From: Rikenellaceae bacterium
GTDB lineage: Bacteria; Bacteroidota; Bacteroidia; Bacteroidales; Rikenellaceae
Direction of reading: 5' to 3'
Length of the DNA: 6,078 bases
Assembly (NCBI GenBank): GCA_021203585.1
Contig: JAJQAW010000035.1
Location: 1 to 6,078, forward strand
Shown here: piece after piece, positions 1-6,078 of the stretch
Layout: each line of letters opens with the position of its first letter
How positions within the stretch are numbered: position 1 is the stretch's first letter
Program-made: the position numbers and the translations under genes
The notes under the pieces: generated by a model
What the model was told of the DNA's origin: nothing
Seen by the model: the letters and a program-made list of their open reading frames with translations, nothing else
Database searches by the model: none

Positions 1-1221
1 TATAAAGAAAAATTGGAAGCCTGGGACATTCCATTCGAGGAGTGCCGGCACACGCCCGAACTTCTGCTCACGGCGGATCTAGTGATCAAAAGTCCGGGCA
101 TTCCGGATACGGTTCCCATCGTACGGGCGATACCGCAGAAGGGGATCCGGGTAGTTTCGGAAATCGAGTTTGCCGGTTGGTATAACCGCGCTAAAACCAT
201 CTGCGTCACCGGAAGCAACGGCAAAACCACGACGGCAACCCTGGTCTTCGAGGTTTTGAAAAGAGGCGGATGGGATGTGGGACTGGGCGGAAATATCGGC
301 CGAAGTTTGGCTTACCAGGTGGCCACGCAAGAGCATGATTGGTATGTGCTGGAATTGAGCAGTTTTCAGCTGGACGGGATGCATGATTTTCGGGCGGATG
401 TAGCTGTATTGATGAACATTACTCCCGATCACTTGGACCGTTACGAGAACCGGCTCCAAAATTATGTGGACAGTAAATTTCGCATTGTCCGAAATCAGGG
501 GCCGGAGCAAACCTTCATTTTCTGCGACGACGATCCCATCACCACGCAAAACCGGGAACGATATACCGGCATGCAATGGCTTCCCTTCAGTGTGCGCCAT
601 TCGGTAAGCCGAGGTGCGTGGCTCGAGGGTGGGACCATCCGGGCGGCCTACAACGGCCAAAGATTTGAGATGCCCGTCCGGGAATTGAAAATTCAGGGAA
701 TCCATAACACGTACAATGCGATGGCGGCCATCCTGTCGGGCCTGATCGCCGGAGTCGATCCGGAAGGCATCCGGAATACCTTGCAGCAATTCTCCGGCGT
801 AGAGCACCGTTTGGAACCGGTGGCCGAGATCGATGGTGTACTTTACCTCAACGACTCGAAGGCGACCAATGTGGATTCCGTTTGGTATGCGCTGGAAAGT
901 ATGACCCGCCCGGTCATCTGGATTGCCGGCGGTACCGATAAAGGCAACGATTACCGGCCCCTTATGGAATTGGCCGCCCACAAAGTAAAAGCGTTGGTGG
1001 CCCTGGGAGCAGACAATCGGAAATTGCTGGAGGCCTTCGAAGGGGTGGTTCCGGTAATCCGGGACACTCATAACCTGGAAGAGGCCATGCGTGCGGCCGT
1101 GGATTTGGCCCGTAGCGGCGATGCGGTGTTGCTTTCTCCGGCTTGCGCCAGTTTCGACCTGTTCCAGAATTACGAAGACCGGGGGCGGCAATTCAAAGCA
1201 TGGGTTGCGGCATTGAAATAA
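1..1221 (+). CDS. murD: UDP-N-acetylmuramoyl-L-alanine--D-glutamate ligase (MurD), 5' end cut off by window
   Basis: Cytoplasmic Mur ligase that adds D-glutamate to UDP-MurNAc-L-Ala using ATP, the second amino acid step of peptidoglycan precursor synthesis. The frame is open from base 1 and 406 codons are present. MurD is usually about 440-450 residues, so roughly 40 N-terminal residues (part of the UDP-binding domain) lie upstream; the TTG at 13 is not the true start. Seen in order: the ATP-binding P-loop TGSNGKTT (208-231), ELSSFQLDG, NITPDHLDRY with its His at 430, the Lys at 475 expected to be carbamylated, HNTYN (703-717), the EHRLE segment, NDSKATN (850-870), GGTDKG (928-945) and the C-terminal SPACASFD (1135-1158). 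All three Mur ligase domains are represented and no frame damage is visible. It is followed 11 bases later by ftsW, so co-transcription is likely. Confidence 0.97.
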   Translation, partial: YKEKLEAWDIPFEECRHTPELLLTADLVIKSPGIPDTVPIVRAIPQKGIRVVSEIEFAGWYNRAKTICVTGSNGKTTTATLVFEVLKRGGWDVGLGGNIGRSLAYQVATQEHDWYVLELSSFQLDGMHDFRADVAVLMNITPDHLDRYENRLQNYVDSKFRIVRNQGPEQTFIFCDDDPITTQNRERYTGMQWLPFSVRHSVSRGAWLEGGTIRAAYNGQRFEMPVRELKIQGIHNTYNAMAAILSGLIAGVDPEGIRNTLQQFSGVEHRLEPVAEIDGVLYLNDSKATNVDSVWYALESMTRPVIWIAGGTDKGNDYRPLMELAAHKVKALVALGADNRKLLEAFEGVVPVIRDTHNLEEAMRAAVDLARSGDAVLLSPACASFDLFQNYEDRGRQFKAWVAALK

Positions 1222-1229
1222 AAAAGGAA
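1221..1229 (+). promoter_or_regulatory. probable ribosome binding site of ftsW
   Basis: The purine-rich AAAAAGGAA lies just before the ATG at 1233 and overlaps the last base of the murD stop codon. It decides the ftsW start: the frame is open upstream into murD (back to at least 1143), but the FtsW-like sequence begins only at this ATG. Confidence 0.55.
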
Positions 1230-1232
1230 TTT

Positions 1233-2501
1233 ATGGCGCGTAAAGTACACATCGATAAATTGTTCGGGGGAGACAAAGCATTGTGGATTATTTTTGCCCT
1301 GCTGGGCGTGATTTCCCTGCTGGTGGTTTACTCTTCGACAGCCGCTCTGGTATATGCCCGTACCGAAATCAATACGTGGCGGGAGTTGATCGGACAATTT
1401 CGGTTTATCGTGGTGGGATTGATCATTGTATGGATGGTCCATCTGATCAACATCGAAAATTATAATAAATACGCTCGGCTCATGTTCATACTGAGCATCG
1501 TATCGATGCTGTTGGTTTTTGTACCGGGCATCGGACAGAAAATCAACGGGGCTTACCGGTGGATCAAGATTCCGTTTACGGGAATTACGTTCCAACCCTC
1601 GGATTTTTTGAAATTCTCCGTCATATTTATTTTGGCACAAGAGCTGGCGGTCCGTCAGAAATACATTGAAAAAATTAAACTGTTGCCCTCATTTCTGCTC
1701 CGCGATTGGCGGAGGGGCCGGCCGCGGGACCGACAATTGGATATCTTTTTCGGTCAGACCCTTCCGGTGTTGGGACCGGTAGCTTTGGTCTGTGCGATCA
1801 TCCTGATTTTCAACTTCTCTACGGCCGCGCTACTGTTCATCACCTGCCTGCTGATGCTGTTTATCGGGCGTATCCGGGTGCGGGAAATCGGACGTTTGTT
1901 GATTCTGATTTTCCTGGCCTTGTTGCTGGTCGTTTCCGGAATGAAGACCCTCGGAGTAGGACGTGCCGATACCTGGCTCAGCCGACTGGGGATCGGTCAT
2001 AAACCGCAGACCGAACAAGCCGAGACCGCACGCAGCAGCGGAGAATACGATCAGGTGCAACAGGCAAAGATCGCTATCGCATCCGGCGGGATCCTGGGAA
2101 AAGGGCCGGGAAATAGTACCCAACGGACCCATCTTCCGCTTCCGTATTCCGATTTTGCCTATGCATTTATTACGGAAGAATATGGAATCCTGGGCGCTAT
2201 GGCCGTGTTGCTGCTTTATTTATGGGTTTTTTCCCGTACGGTGCTAGTAGCTCGGAAATGCGAAACGGCCTTTCCGAACTTCCTGGTGCTGGGGTTGGGG
2301 TTAATGATCATCATACAGGCGGTCACCAACATGGCCGTTGCCGTGGATCTGGCGCCCACTACCGGACAACCGTTGCCGCTGATCAGTAAGGGGGGAACCT
2401 CCATTATTTTTATCAGTATGGCCATGGGGGTAATCATCGGAGTGAGTCGACAAATGGAAGAAAAAGAAAACGCACTGAAAAAAACCGAACATGCAGGATA
2501 A
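1233..2501 (+). CDS. ftsW: FtsW, septal peptidoglycan glycosyltransferase (SEDS family)
   Basis: Integral membrane SEDS protein that polymerises lipid II into glycan strands at the division septum, working with a class B penicillin-binding protein (FtsI). The product is 422 residues and mostly hydrophobic, with about ten probable membrane segments. Visible family motifs: GQKINGAYRWI (about 99-112), QPSDFLKF (about 121-128), the GKGPGNSTQ segment, then LPYSDFAYAFITEE, whose Asp307 corresponds to the catalytic Asp297 of E. coli FtsW. Near the C-terminus is LPLISKGGTS (about 381-390); Lys386 replaces the Tyr common in Proteobacteria and, from memory, is usual in Bacteroidales. An Arg-rich loop (RDWRRGRPRDRQ, 157-168) is probably cytoplasmic. 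FtsW is preferred over RodA because of its position between murD and murG. The gene ends 11 bases inside murG. Confidence 0.96.
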   Translation: MARKVHIDKLFGGDKALWIIFALLGVISLLVVYSSTAALVYARTEINTWRELIGQFRFIVVGLIIVWMVHLINIENYNKYARLMFILSIVSMLLVFVPGIGQKINGAYRWIKIPFTGITFQPSDFLKFSVIFILAQELAVRQKYIEKIKLLPSFLLRDWRRGRPRDRQLDIFFGQTLPVLGPVALVCAIILIFNFSTAALLFITCLLMLFIGRIRVREIGRLLILIFLALLLVVSGMKTLGVGRADTWLSRLGIGHKPQTEQAETARSSGEYDQVQQAKIAIASGGILGKGPGNSTQRTHLPLPYSDFAYAFITEEYGILGAMAVLLLYLWVFSRTVLVARKCETAFPNFLVLGLGLMIIIQAVTNMAVAVDLAPTTGQPLPLISKGGTSIIFISMAMGVIIGVSRQMEEKENALKKTEHAG

Positions 2502-3609
2502 ACTCAGAATCATTCTAAGCGGAGGCGGTACGGGCGGTCATATTTATCCCGCAGTAGCCGTCGCCGAAGCGCTCGAGCGGAAATACGACGACCGCGTGGA
2601 ACTCCTTTTTGTCGGTGCCGAGGGTAAAATGGAAATGGAGAAGCTTCCTGCATTGGGGTATGAGGTGGTGGGACTGCCCGTTGCGGGATTGCAACGCAAA
2701 TTGTCCTTCAAAAATCTGGGTTTGCCGTTCAAAGTATTCCAGAGTATCCGGCGGGCGGAAACGGTAATTCGGCGCTTCCAGCCCGATTTGGTCGCCGGAT
2801 TCGGCGGTTATGCCAGTGCCCCGATTCTCTGGGCGGCCCAGCGCATGAAGGTCCCCACAGTAATCCAAGAACAGAATTCTTACGCCGGTGTAACCAATAA
2901 AATACTGGCCAAAAAAGCCCGGAGCATCTGTGTGGCTTACGATCATATGGATCGTTTTTTCCCGCCGGAGCGCATTGTTAAAACCGGAAATCCGTTGCGC
3001 GGACATTTGGGAGATACCGGTTCAAAAAGAGAGGAGGCGCTGCATTATTTTGGTTTACAGCCGAATATTCCGATTATTTTATTGGTAGGAGGAAGTCTGG
3101 GGACACGTACGTTGAACCGTGCGGTTATGCAGTGGCTGGATCGGAATCGGGTCGACAACGAGGTACAACTAATCTGGCAAACCGGAAAATACTATGAAAG
3201 CAGTCTGAATGAACAGCTGGCCGGAAAGGTATTGCCGGGCATCTGGCGCGGAGCTTTCATCGAGCGGATGGACCTTGCCTTGGCAGCGGCCGATGTGGTC
3301 ATCTCCCGGGCCGGAGCTTCCACCGTTTCCGAATTGTCTTTGGCAGGAAAGCCGACCATTTTTGTTCCTTCGCCCCACGTGGCGGAAGACCATCAAACTT
3401 CCAACGCCAAGGCCTTATCTTCGGTCGGTGCAGCCGTGTTGATCCCGGACGATCAGGCGATAGAGCGGGTGTTGCCGGAAGCGATCGCCCTGGCTGCCGA
3501 CCGGGAAAAATTGGAACACATGCGCAAGAATATGCTCGCTCTGGGTATTCCGGACTCGGCAGAGCGGGTAGTGGCTGAAATCGAAGCCGTTTTGCAAGGC
3601 CTAAAATAG
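2491..3609 (+). CDS. murG: UDP-GlcNAc:undecaprenyl-PP-MurNAc-pentapeptide N-acetylglucosaminyltransferase (MurG)
   Basis: Peripheral membrane GT28 glycosyltransferase on the inner face of the cytoplasmic membrane. It transfers GlcNAc from UDP-GlcNAc to lipid I and so makes lipid II, the substrate that FtsW polymerises. The product is 372 residues, a normal length. Seen: the N-terminal glycine loop GGGTGGH (11-17), FGGYASAP, IQEQNSYAG with Glu127 and Asn129, TGNPLR, the second glycine loop GGSLGTRTLN (200-209), and the UDP-GlcNAc site RAGASTVSE (273-281, Glu281 matching E. coli Glu269) followed by HVAEDHQTSNA (296-306). The ATG at 2491 is chosen because the glycine loop follows at the expected distance. 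It overlaps the ftsW end by 11 bases with no strong ribosome binding site, so translational coupling to ftsW is likely. In many Bacteroidetes murC follows; here it does not. Confidence 0.97.
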   Translation: MQDKLRIILSGGGTGGHIYPAVAVAEALERKYDDRVELLFVGAEGKMEMEKLPALGYEVVGLPVAGLQRKLSFKNLGLPFKVFQSIRRAETVIRRFQPDLVAGFGGYASAPILWAAQRMKVPTVIQEQNSYAGVTNKILAKKARSICVAYDHMDRFFPPERIVKTGNPLRGHLGDTGSKREEALHYFGLQPNIPIILLVGGSLGTRTLNRAVMQWLDRNRVDNEVQLIWQTGKYYESSLNEQLAGKVLPGIWRGAFIERMDLALAAADVVISRAGASTVSELSLAGKPTIFVPSPHVAEDHQTSNAKALSSVGAAVLIPDDQAIERVLPEAIALAADREKLEHMRKNMLALGIPDSAERVVAEIEAVLQGLK

Positions 3610-3616
3610 GGGATCG

Positions 3617-4774
3617 ATAAGAAAGCAGAAAAAACACGGGATAGCATGGATCGGCGCAGCTTTGATTGCCGGGATAATTGTGTTTCTTTTCTGGCTCGGA
3701 CATGGATATATCCGGCGGGCGTTGGTTCACCGTTATCCGAAAATCGACCAGTATTCGATTTTCGAAAACCGTACCGTTCGGGCCGGCGATCCGCAGCCCT
3801 GGCCTCTCTCCGTCCGGTATGGAACCCGTCAGTTGGATGAGCAGTGGATAGCCGATTTTGAACGGTATAAAACGGTTGCTTTTGTAGTGGTACGGCAGGA
3901 TTCGCTTCTTTTCGAGCGGTACTGGGATGGTTATGGTCTGGAATCCTACAGCAATTCCTTCTCGATGGCCAAAAGCATAGTCTCCTTATTGGTCGGCGCG
4001 GCGTTGGATGAAGGCTTGATCCGTAGCGTGAAGCAACCGGTACAAGATTTCCTACCGGAATTCGGCGCCTTCCAGGGAGTGGATTTGACGATCGAGGATT
4101 TATTGACCATGAGCGCGGGAGTGGAGTGGGACGAGGGGTACAGCGGTTTGTTTTCTCTGACCACCGAAGCCTATTACGGAAAAGATATTGTCGGTCAAAC
4201 CTAACGAATCCGACAGAATGTCCGACCAGGGGAATGCTTTGTTTACCAAAGCGGAGTTACTCAAATTTTGGCTCTTTTGCTGGAAACGGCAACCGGAAAA
4301 CCCCTCAGCCAGTATGCATCGGAAAAACTGTGGACCCCACTGGGAGCCGAGCGCGACGCCCTCTGGAGTCTGGATCATAAAGAGGGTTTTGAAAAAGCCT
4401 ACTGTTGTTTTAATTCCAACGCCCGGGATTTTGCCCGGCTGGGGCAATTGGTACTCCGCAGGGGGATGTGGAACGGAGAGCCGGTCATTTCTCCGGAATA
4501 TATCGACCGTGCCACTCGTCCGGCCTCCTGGTTGATCGATGAGCGGGGAGAACCGAACCGGGTCTATGGATATCAATTCTGGATATTGGAATACCGGGGG
4601 GAACAAATTCCCTATTTTCGAGGAATCCTGGGCCAGTATATCTTTGTAATTCCGGAGAAGCAGGCGGTTATCGTTCGATTGGGACACCGACGCAGTGAGA
4701 ATCGACACCCGCCTTTTTACTATCCGGAAGATGTCGATACCTGGCTCGGAGCGGCCATGGATTTATTGAATTAG
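3617..4774 (+). pseudogene. membrane-anchored serine hydrolase (class C beta-lactamase superfamily), interrupted by a stop codon
   Basis: One reading frame carries a near-complete serine hydrolase of about 385 residues, split by TAA at 4202-4204 (codon 196 if counted from 3617). Both sides are in the same frame and read as family sequence, so no frameshift is involved. Seen: a basic N-terminus (RKQKKHG), one hydrophobic anchor (about 9-32), the SxxK nucleophile motif SMAK (116-119), LLTMSAGVEWDE, then after the stop YQSG (Tyr210, the YxS motif), LWTPLGAE, NSNARDFARLG, YGYQFWI and GILGQYIF (336-343). The family includes beta-lactamases, esterases and 6-aminohexanoate-dimer hydrolases; the substrate is unknown. 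A product ending at 4204 would lack the catalytic Tyr. No ATG, GTG or TTG lies in frame before the anchor: the codon at the expected start is ATA at 3617, seven bases after the murG stop, and the TTG at 3662 falls inside the anchor. A sequencing error could explain either lesion. Confidence 0.82.
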
Positions 4775-4794
4775 GCACATGGGTTACCGAATTT

Positions 4795-4820
4795 TCCGGT
4801 AGTCATTACCGGATTTTTTT
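4795..4820 (+). terminator. rho-independent terminator after the hydrolase pseudogene
   Basis: Perfect 7-bp stem TCCGGTA / TACCGGA (4795-4801 and 4807-4813) with a GTCAT loop, followed directly by seven T (4814-4820). It starts 20 bases after the TAG of the hydrolase frame and would end transcripts coming from murD-ftsW-murG. A second copy of TTACCG at 4784-4789 could pair with the left arm instead and compete with the terminator stem. Confidence 0.88.
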
Positions 4821-4970
4821 GGATACTGTAGATGCTATTTACAACGGCAAAAGACTGCCACGGCGGTGGTGATCTGTTGAAAAATAGTAGAAGGGGCGGT
4901 ATCCATGGTAGAAACGGCGCACGAAATGTTCGGTAAAAAGAAGAGTGTCGAACGGGAGAATCAAAAAAAG

Positions 4971-5022
4971 CGGCGATGCTCAGCCTTTTACCGGCAGACA
5001 TCCGATAATAAGAGCATCGCCG
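4971..5022. repeat. 11-bp perfect inverted repeat with a 30-base loop
   Basis: CGGCGATGCTC at 4971-4981 is the exact reverse complement of GAGCATCGCCG at 5012-5022. The loop contains a possible small inner hairpin (CGG and CCG around 4992-5004). No T run follows, so it is not a standard terminator. An 11-base exact match this close together is unlikely by chance, but its role is unknown. Confidence 0.7.
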
Positions 5023-5107
5023 GAATACCGGAACGCTGTATTCATAAGCAAACGGGATGGGGAATGAAGTAGAATCGTTTTACGGATCGGCAAAAAGGTC
5101 TGGGAAG

Positions 5108-5124
5108 CGGTCGAAAAGCGACCG
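5108..5124. repeat. short GC-rich hairpin
   Basis: CGGTCG (5108-5113) and CGACCG (5119-5124) form a 6-bp stem around the loop AAAAG. An outer pair, ATCGTTTT (5074-5081) and AAAACGAT (5184-5191), could enclose it. No T tract follows. The stem is short enough to be chance on its own. Confidence 0.4.
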
Positions 5125-5214
5125 GTGATGAATGGTACCAACGGTCAGTTAGAATGGATCATCGCCCAAGCATTCAAAAGAGAAAAACGATACAAACATG
5201 GGCCGGACCGGCGG

Positions 5215-5264
5215 TGACCGATTCGATGGAATAGCCCGTGCGGAGGGGCCGGAAATATCGGTCA
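5215..5264. repeat. 8-bp inverted repeat enclosing a smaller GC hairpin
   Basis: TGACCGAT (5215-5222) pairs exactly with ATCGGTCA (5257-5264). Inside it GCCC (5234-5237) can pair with GGGC (5246-5249). It abuts the stronger hairpin that begins at 5264, so the two would stack as neighbouring stems in a transcript towards etfB. Confidence 0.45.
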
Positions 5265-5301
5265 AAGATCGAGAGCGGATAAATACCCGCTCGCGATCTT
5301 T
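5264..5301. repeat. long stem-loop (14 of 15 pairs) upstream of etfB
   Basis: The arms at 5264-5278 and 5287-5301 pair over 15 positions with one A-G mismatch (5272 with 5293), around the 8-base loop ATAAATAC. Only three T close the 3' arm and AT-rich DNA follows, so it could be a weak terminator, a stem in the etfB leader, or the end of a small RNA. It ends 81 bases before the etfB start. Confidence 0.72.
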
Positions 5302-5382
5302 AGGTAATTTGCAAAATTATTTAAATCTTGCAGAATTATCGGCTTTTCAACCCGAACTACTTAAAAACTTACGATACGAGAA
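5302..5382 (+). promoter_or_regulatory. AT-rich leader, probable promoter region of etfB
   Basis: Composition changes sharply to AT-rich right after the long hairpin, as expected for a promoter or untranslated leader. No good match to the Bacteroidetes promoter (TTTG, about 20 bases, TAnnTTTG) was found; the nearest candidate is TTTA at 5299-5302 with TAAATCTTG at 5322-5330. No purine-rich ribosome binding site precedes the etfB ATG, which is common in this phylum. Confidence 0.35.
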
Positions 5383-6078
5383 ATGAAAAAACCATTGAAA
5401 ATCGTCGTGTTGGCGAAACAAGTGCCGGACACCCGAAATGTGGGAAAAGACGCCATGAAAGAGGACGGGACGGTGAACCGTGCCGCGCTCCCGGCGATCT
5501 TTAACCCGGAAGACCTCAATGCCCTGGAACAAGCGCTCCGCCTGAAGGATATGAATCCCGGTTCCACGATCCAGATTTTAACTATGGGACCGACCCGTGC
5601 GGCAGACATCATTCGGGAAGGATTGTTCCGCGGTACGGACGGCGGTATTCTGTTGACCGACCGTAAATTTGCCGGTGCGGACACGCTGGCCACTTCCTAT
5701 GCATTGGCTTGCGCCATTCGCAAAATTGAACCGGATCTGATCATTGCCGGCCGCCAGGCCATCGACGGCGATACCGCGCAAGTAGGACCTCAGGTAGCGG
5801 AAAAACTGGGCTGGCCGCAAGTAACTTATGCCGAAGAGATAAAAGGTTTTCAGGAGGAAGAACTGGTCATCGTTCGCCGGCTCGAATCGGGAGTGGAAAC
5901 CGTTAGTTGTCCCCTTCCGCTGGTGGTTACTGTCAGCAGTTCGGCTCCGGATTGCCGTCCGCGCCATGCCAAATTACTCATGAAATACAAGCACGCTAAA
6001 ACCGTGACCGAAGAGCAGGAAAAAGACGATGATTATTACATGGAATTGCGTCGGTCGCGGAATTTGACCATTCCGGAA
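5383..6078 (+). CDS. etfB: electron transfer flavoprotein beta subunit (EtfB/FixA family), 3' end cut off by window
   Basis: Beta subunit of the soluble FAD-containing electron transfer flavoprotein, which with EtfA carries electrons from acyl-CoA dehydrogenases or related enzymes to other carriers. The 232 codons present are open to the last base. Seen: N-terminal KIVVLAKQVPDT (6-17), FNPEDLNALEQALRL (40-54), LTMGPTRAA, the signature TDRKFAGADTLATSY (92-106), and the nucleotide-binding stretch AGRQAIDGDTAQVGP (122-136) followed by LGWPQVTYAEE. The ATG at 5383 is chosen because the beta strand KIVVLAKQV follows at the normal distance. Family members run about 250-295 residues, so perhaps 20-60 residues are missing. 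The bound nucleotide (AMP, or a second FAD as in bifurcating types) cannot be decided from this fragment. etfA and an acyl-CoA dehydrogenase gene probably follow. It is separated from the cell wall genes by a terminator and a long gap, so it is a different transcription unit. Confidence 0.96.
   Translation, partial: MKKPLKIVVLAKQVPDTRNVGKDAMKEDGTVNRAALPAIFNPEDLNALEQALRLKDMNPGSTIQILTMGPTRAADIIREGLFRGTDGGILLTDRKFAGADTLATSYALACAIRKIEPDLIIAGRQAIDGDTAQVGPQVAEKLGWPQVTYAEEIKGFQEEELVIVRRLESGVETVSCPLPLVVTVSSSAPDCRPRHAKLLMKYKHAKTVTEEQEKDDDYYMELRRSRNLTIPE

Larger units (their letters stand above)
4821..5382. other. 562-base interval without a convincing gene, rich in inverted repeats
   Basis: No recognisable protein, tRNA, rRNA, tmRNA, RNase P RNA or SRP RNA signature was found by eye. 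Open stretches exist but are short and unconvincing: 4832-4936 (Gly/Arg-rich), 4881-5072 (Lys/Arg-rich, first ATG at 4905), 5068-5217 and 5198-5386. Base composition stays coding-like up to about 5300, then becomes AT-rich. Four inverted repeats lie between 4971 and 5301 and are listed separately. It may be a structured RNA or leader, or a decayed gene; the sequence alone does not decide. Confidence 0.6.

Noticed and set aside
79..1191. 370-codon open frame on the minus strand opposite murD
   Set aside because: Fully antisense to a clearly identified murD with all its motifs; the translation resembles no known family and follows from codon bias.
1143..1232. Extended N-terminus for ftsW starting at 1143
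   Set aside because: It would overlap murD by about 80 bases and encode residues unlike FtsW; the ATG at 1233 has a purine-rich site before it and starts family-like sequence.
3646..3840. ATG-started frame at 3646 as the gene after murG
   Set aside because: It is out of frame with the hydrolase, whose membrane anchor and later motifs lie in the neighbouring frame; the translation looks like a shadow.
4188..4535. 115-codon frame that could bridge the hydrolase stop by frameshift
   Set aside because: The original frame itself continues with YQSG and later motifs straight after the TAA, so no frame change is needed.
4771..5001. 76-codon minus-strand frame after the hydrolase
   Set aside because: It runs back through the terminator hairpin, has no recognisable family and a Pro/Phe-rich composition typical of random antisense frames.
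5205..5240. tRNA-like T-loop (GATTCGATGG)
   Set aside because: The flanking bases do not form a T-stem and no acceptor or anticodon arms can be drawn.
5303..5312. TAATTTGC as a Bacteroidetes -7 promoter element
   Set aside because: It is one base short of TAnnTTTG, and no TTTG lies at the proper distance upstream, where the hairpin sits.

Overview
The window reads as chromosomal DNA from a member of the Bacteroidota, most likely of the order Bacteroidales. The inference rests on three things: the gene order murD-ftsW-murG, the FtsW variant SKGG in place of the commoner SYGG, and an EtfB whose sequence closely matches the Bacteroidales type. Ribosome binding sites are weak or absent at most starts, which also fits that phylum. 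A genus cannot be named from this evidence.

Layout. Positions 1-3609 are a tight plus-strand block from the division and cell wall (dcw) cluster: the C-terminal nine tenths of murD, then ftsW, then murG. The gap between murD and ftsW is 11 bases, and ftsW and murG overlap by 11 bases. Together these genes add D-Glu to the peptidoglycan precursor, build lipid II, and polymerise it at the septum. Immediately downstream (3617-4774) lies a membrane-anchored serine hydrolase of the class C beta-lactamase / 6-aminohexanoate-dimer hydrolase superfamily. It is broken by an in-frame TAA at 4202-4204, and it has no recognisable start codon where one is expected, so it is called a pseudogene. A clear intrinsic terminator at 4795-4820 closes this transcription unit.

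Positions 4821-5382 hold about 560 bases with no convincing gene. The stretch is rich in inverted repeats, including an 11-bp perfect repeat and a 15-bp stem with one mismatch. It ends in an AT-rich leader just before etfB. It could be a structured RNA or regulatory leader, or the decayed remains of a gene.

From 5383 to the window end runs the start of etfB, the beta subunit of an electron transfer flavoprotein. It is cut off by the window edge and begins an unrelated metabolic unit, probably followed by etfA and an acyl-CoA dehydrogenase.

The most notable points are the twice-damaged hydrolase riding at the end of the dcw operon, the absence of murC-ftsQ-ftsA-ftsZ directly after murG, and the structured unassigned interval before etfB. 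No clearly novel system is visible.
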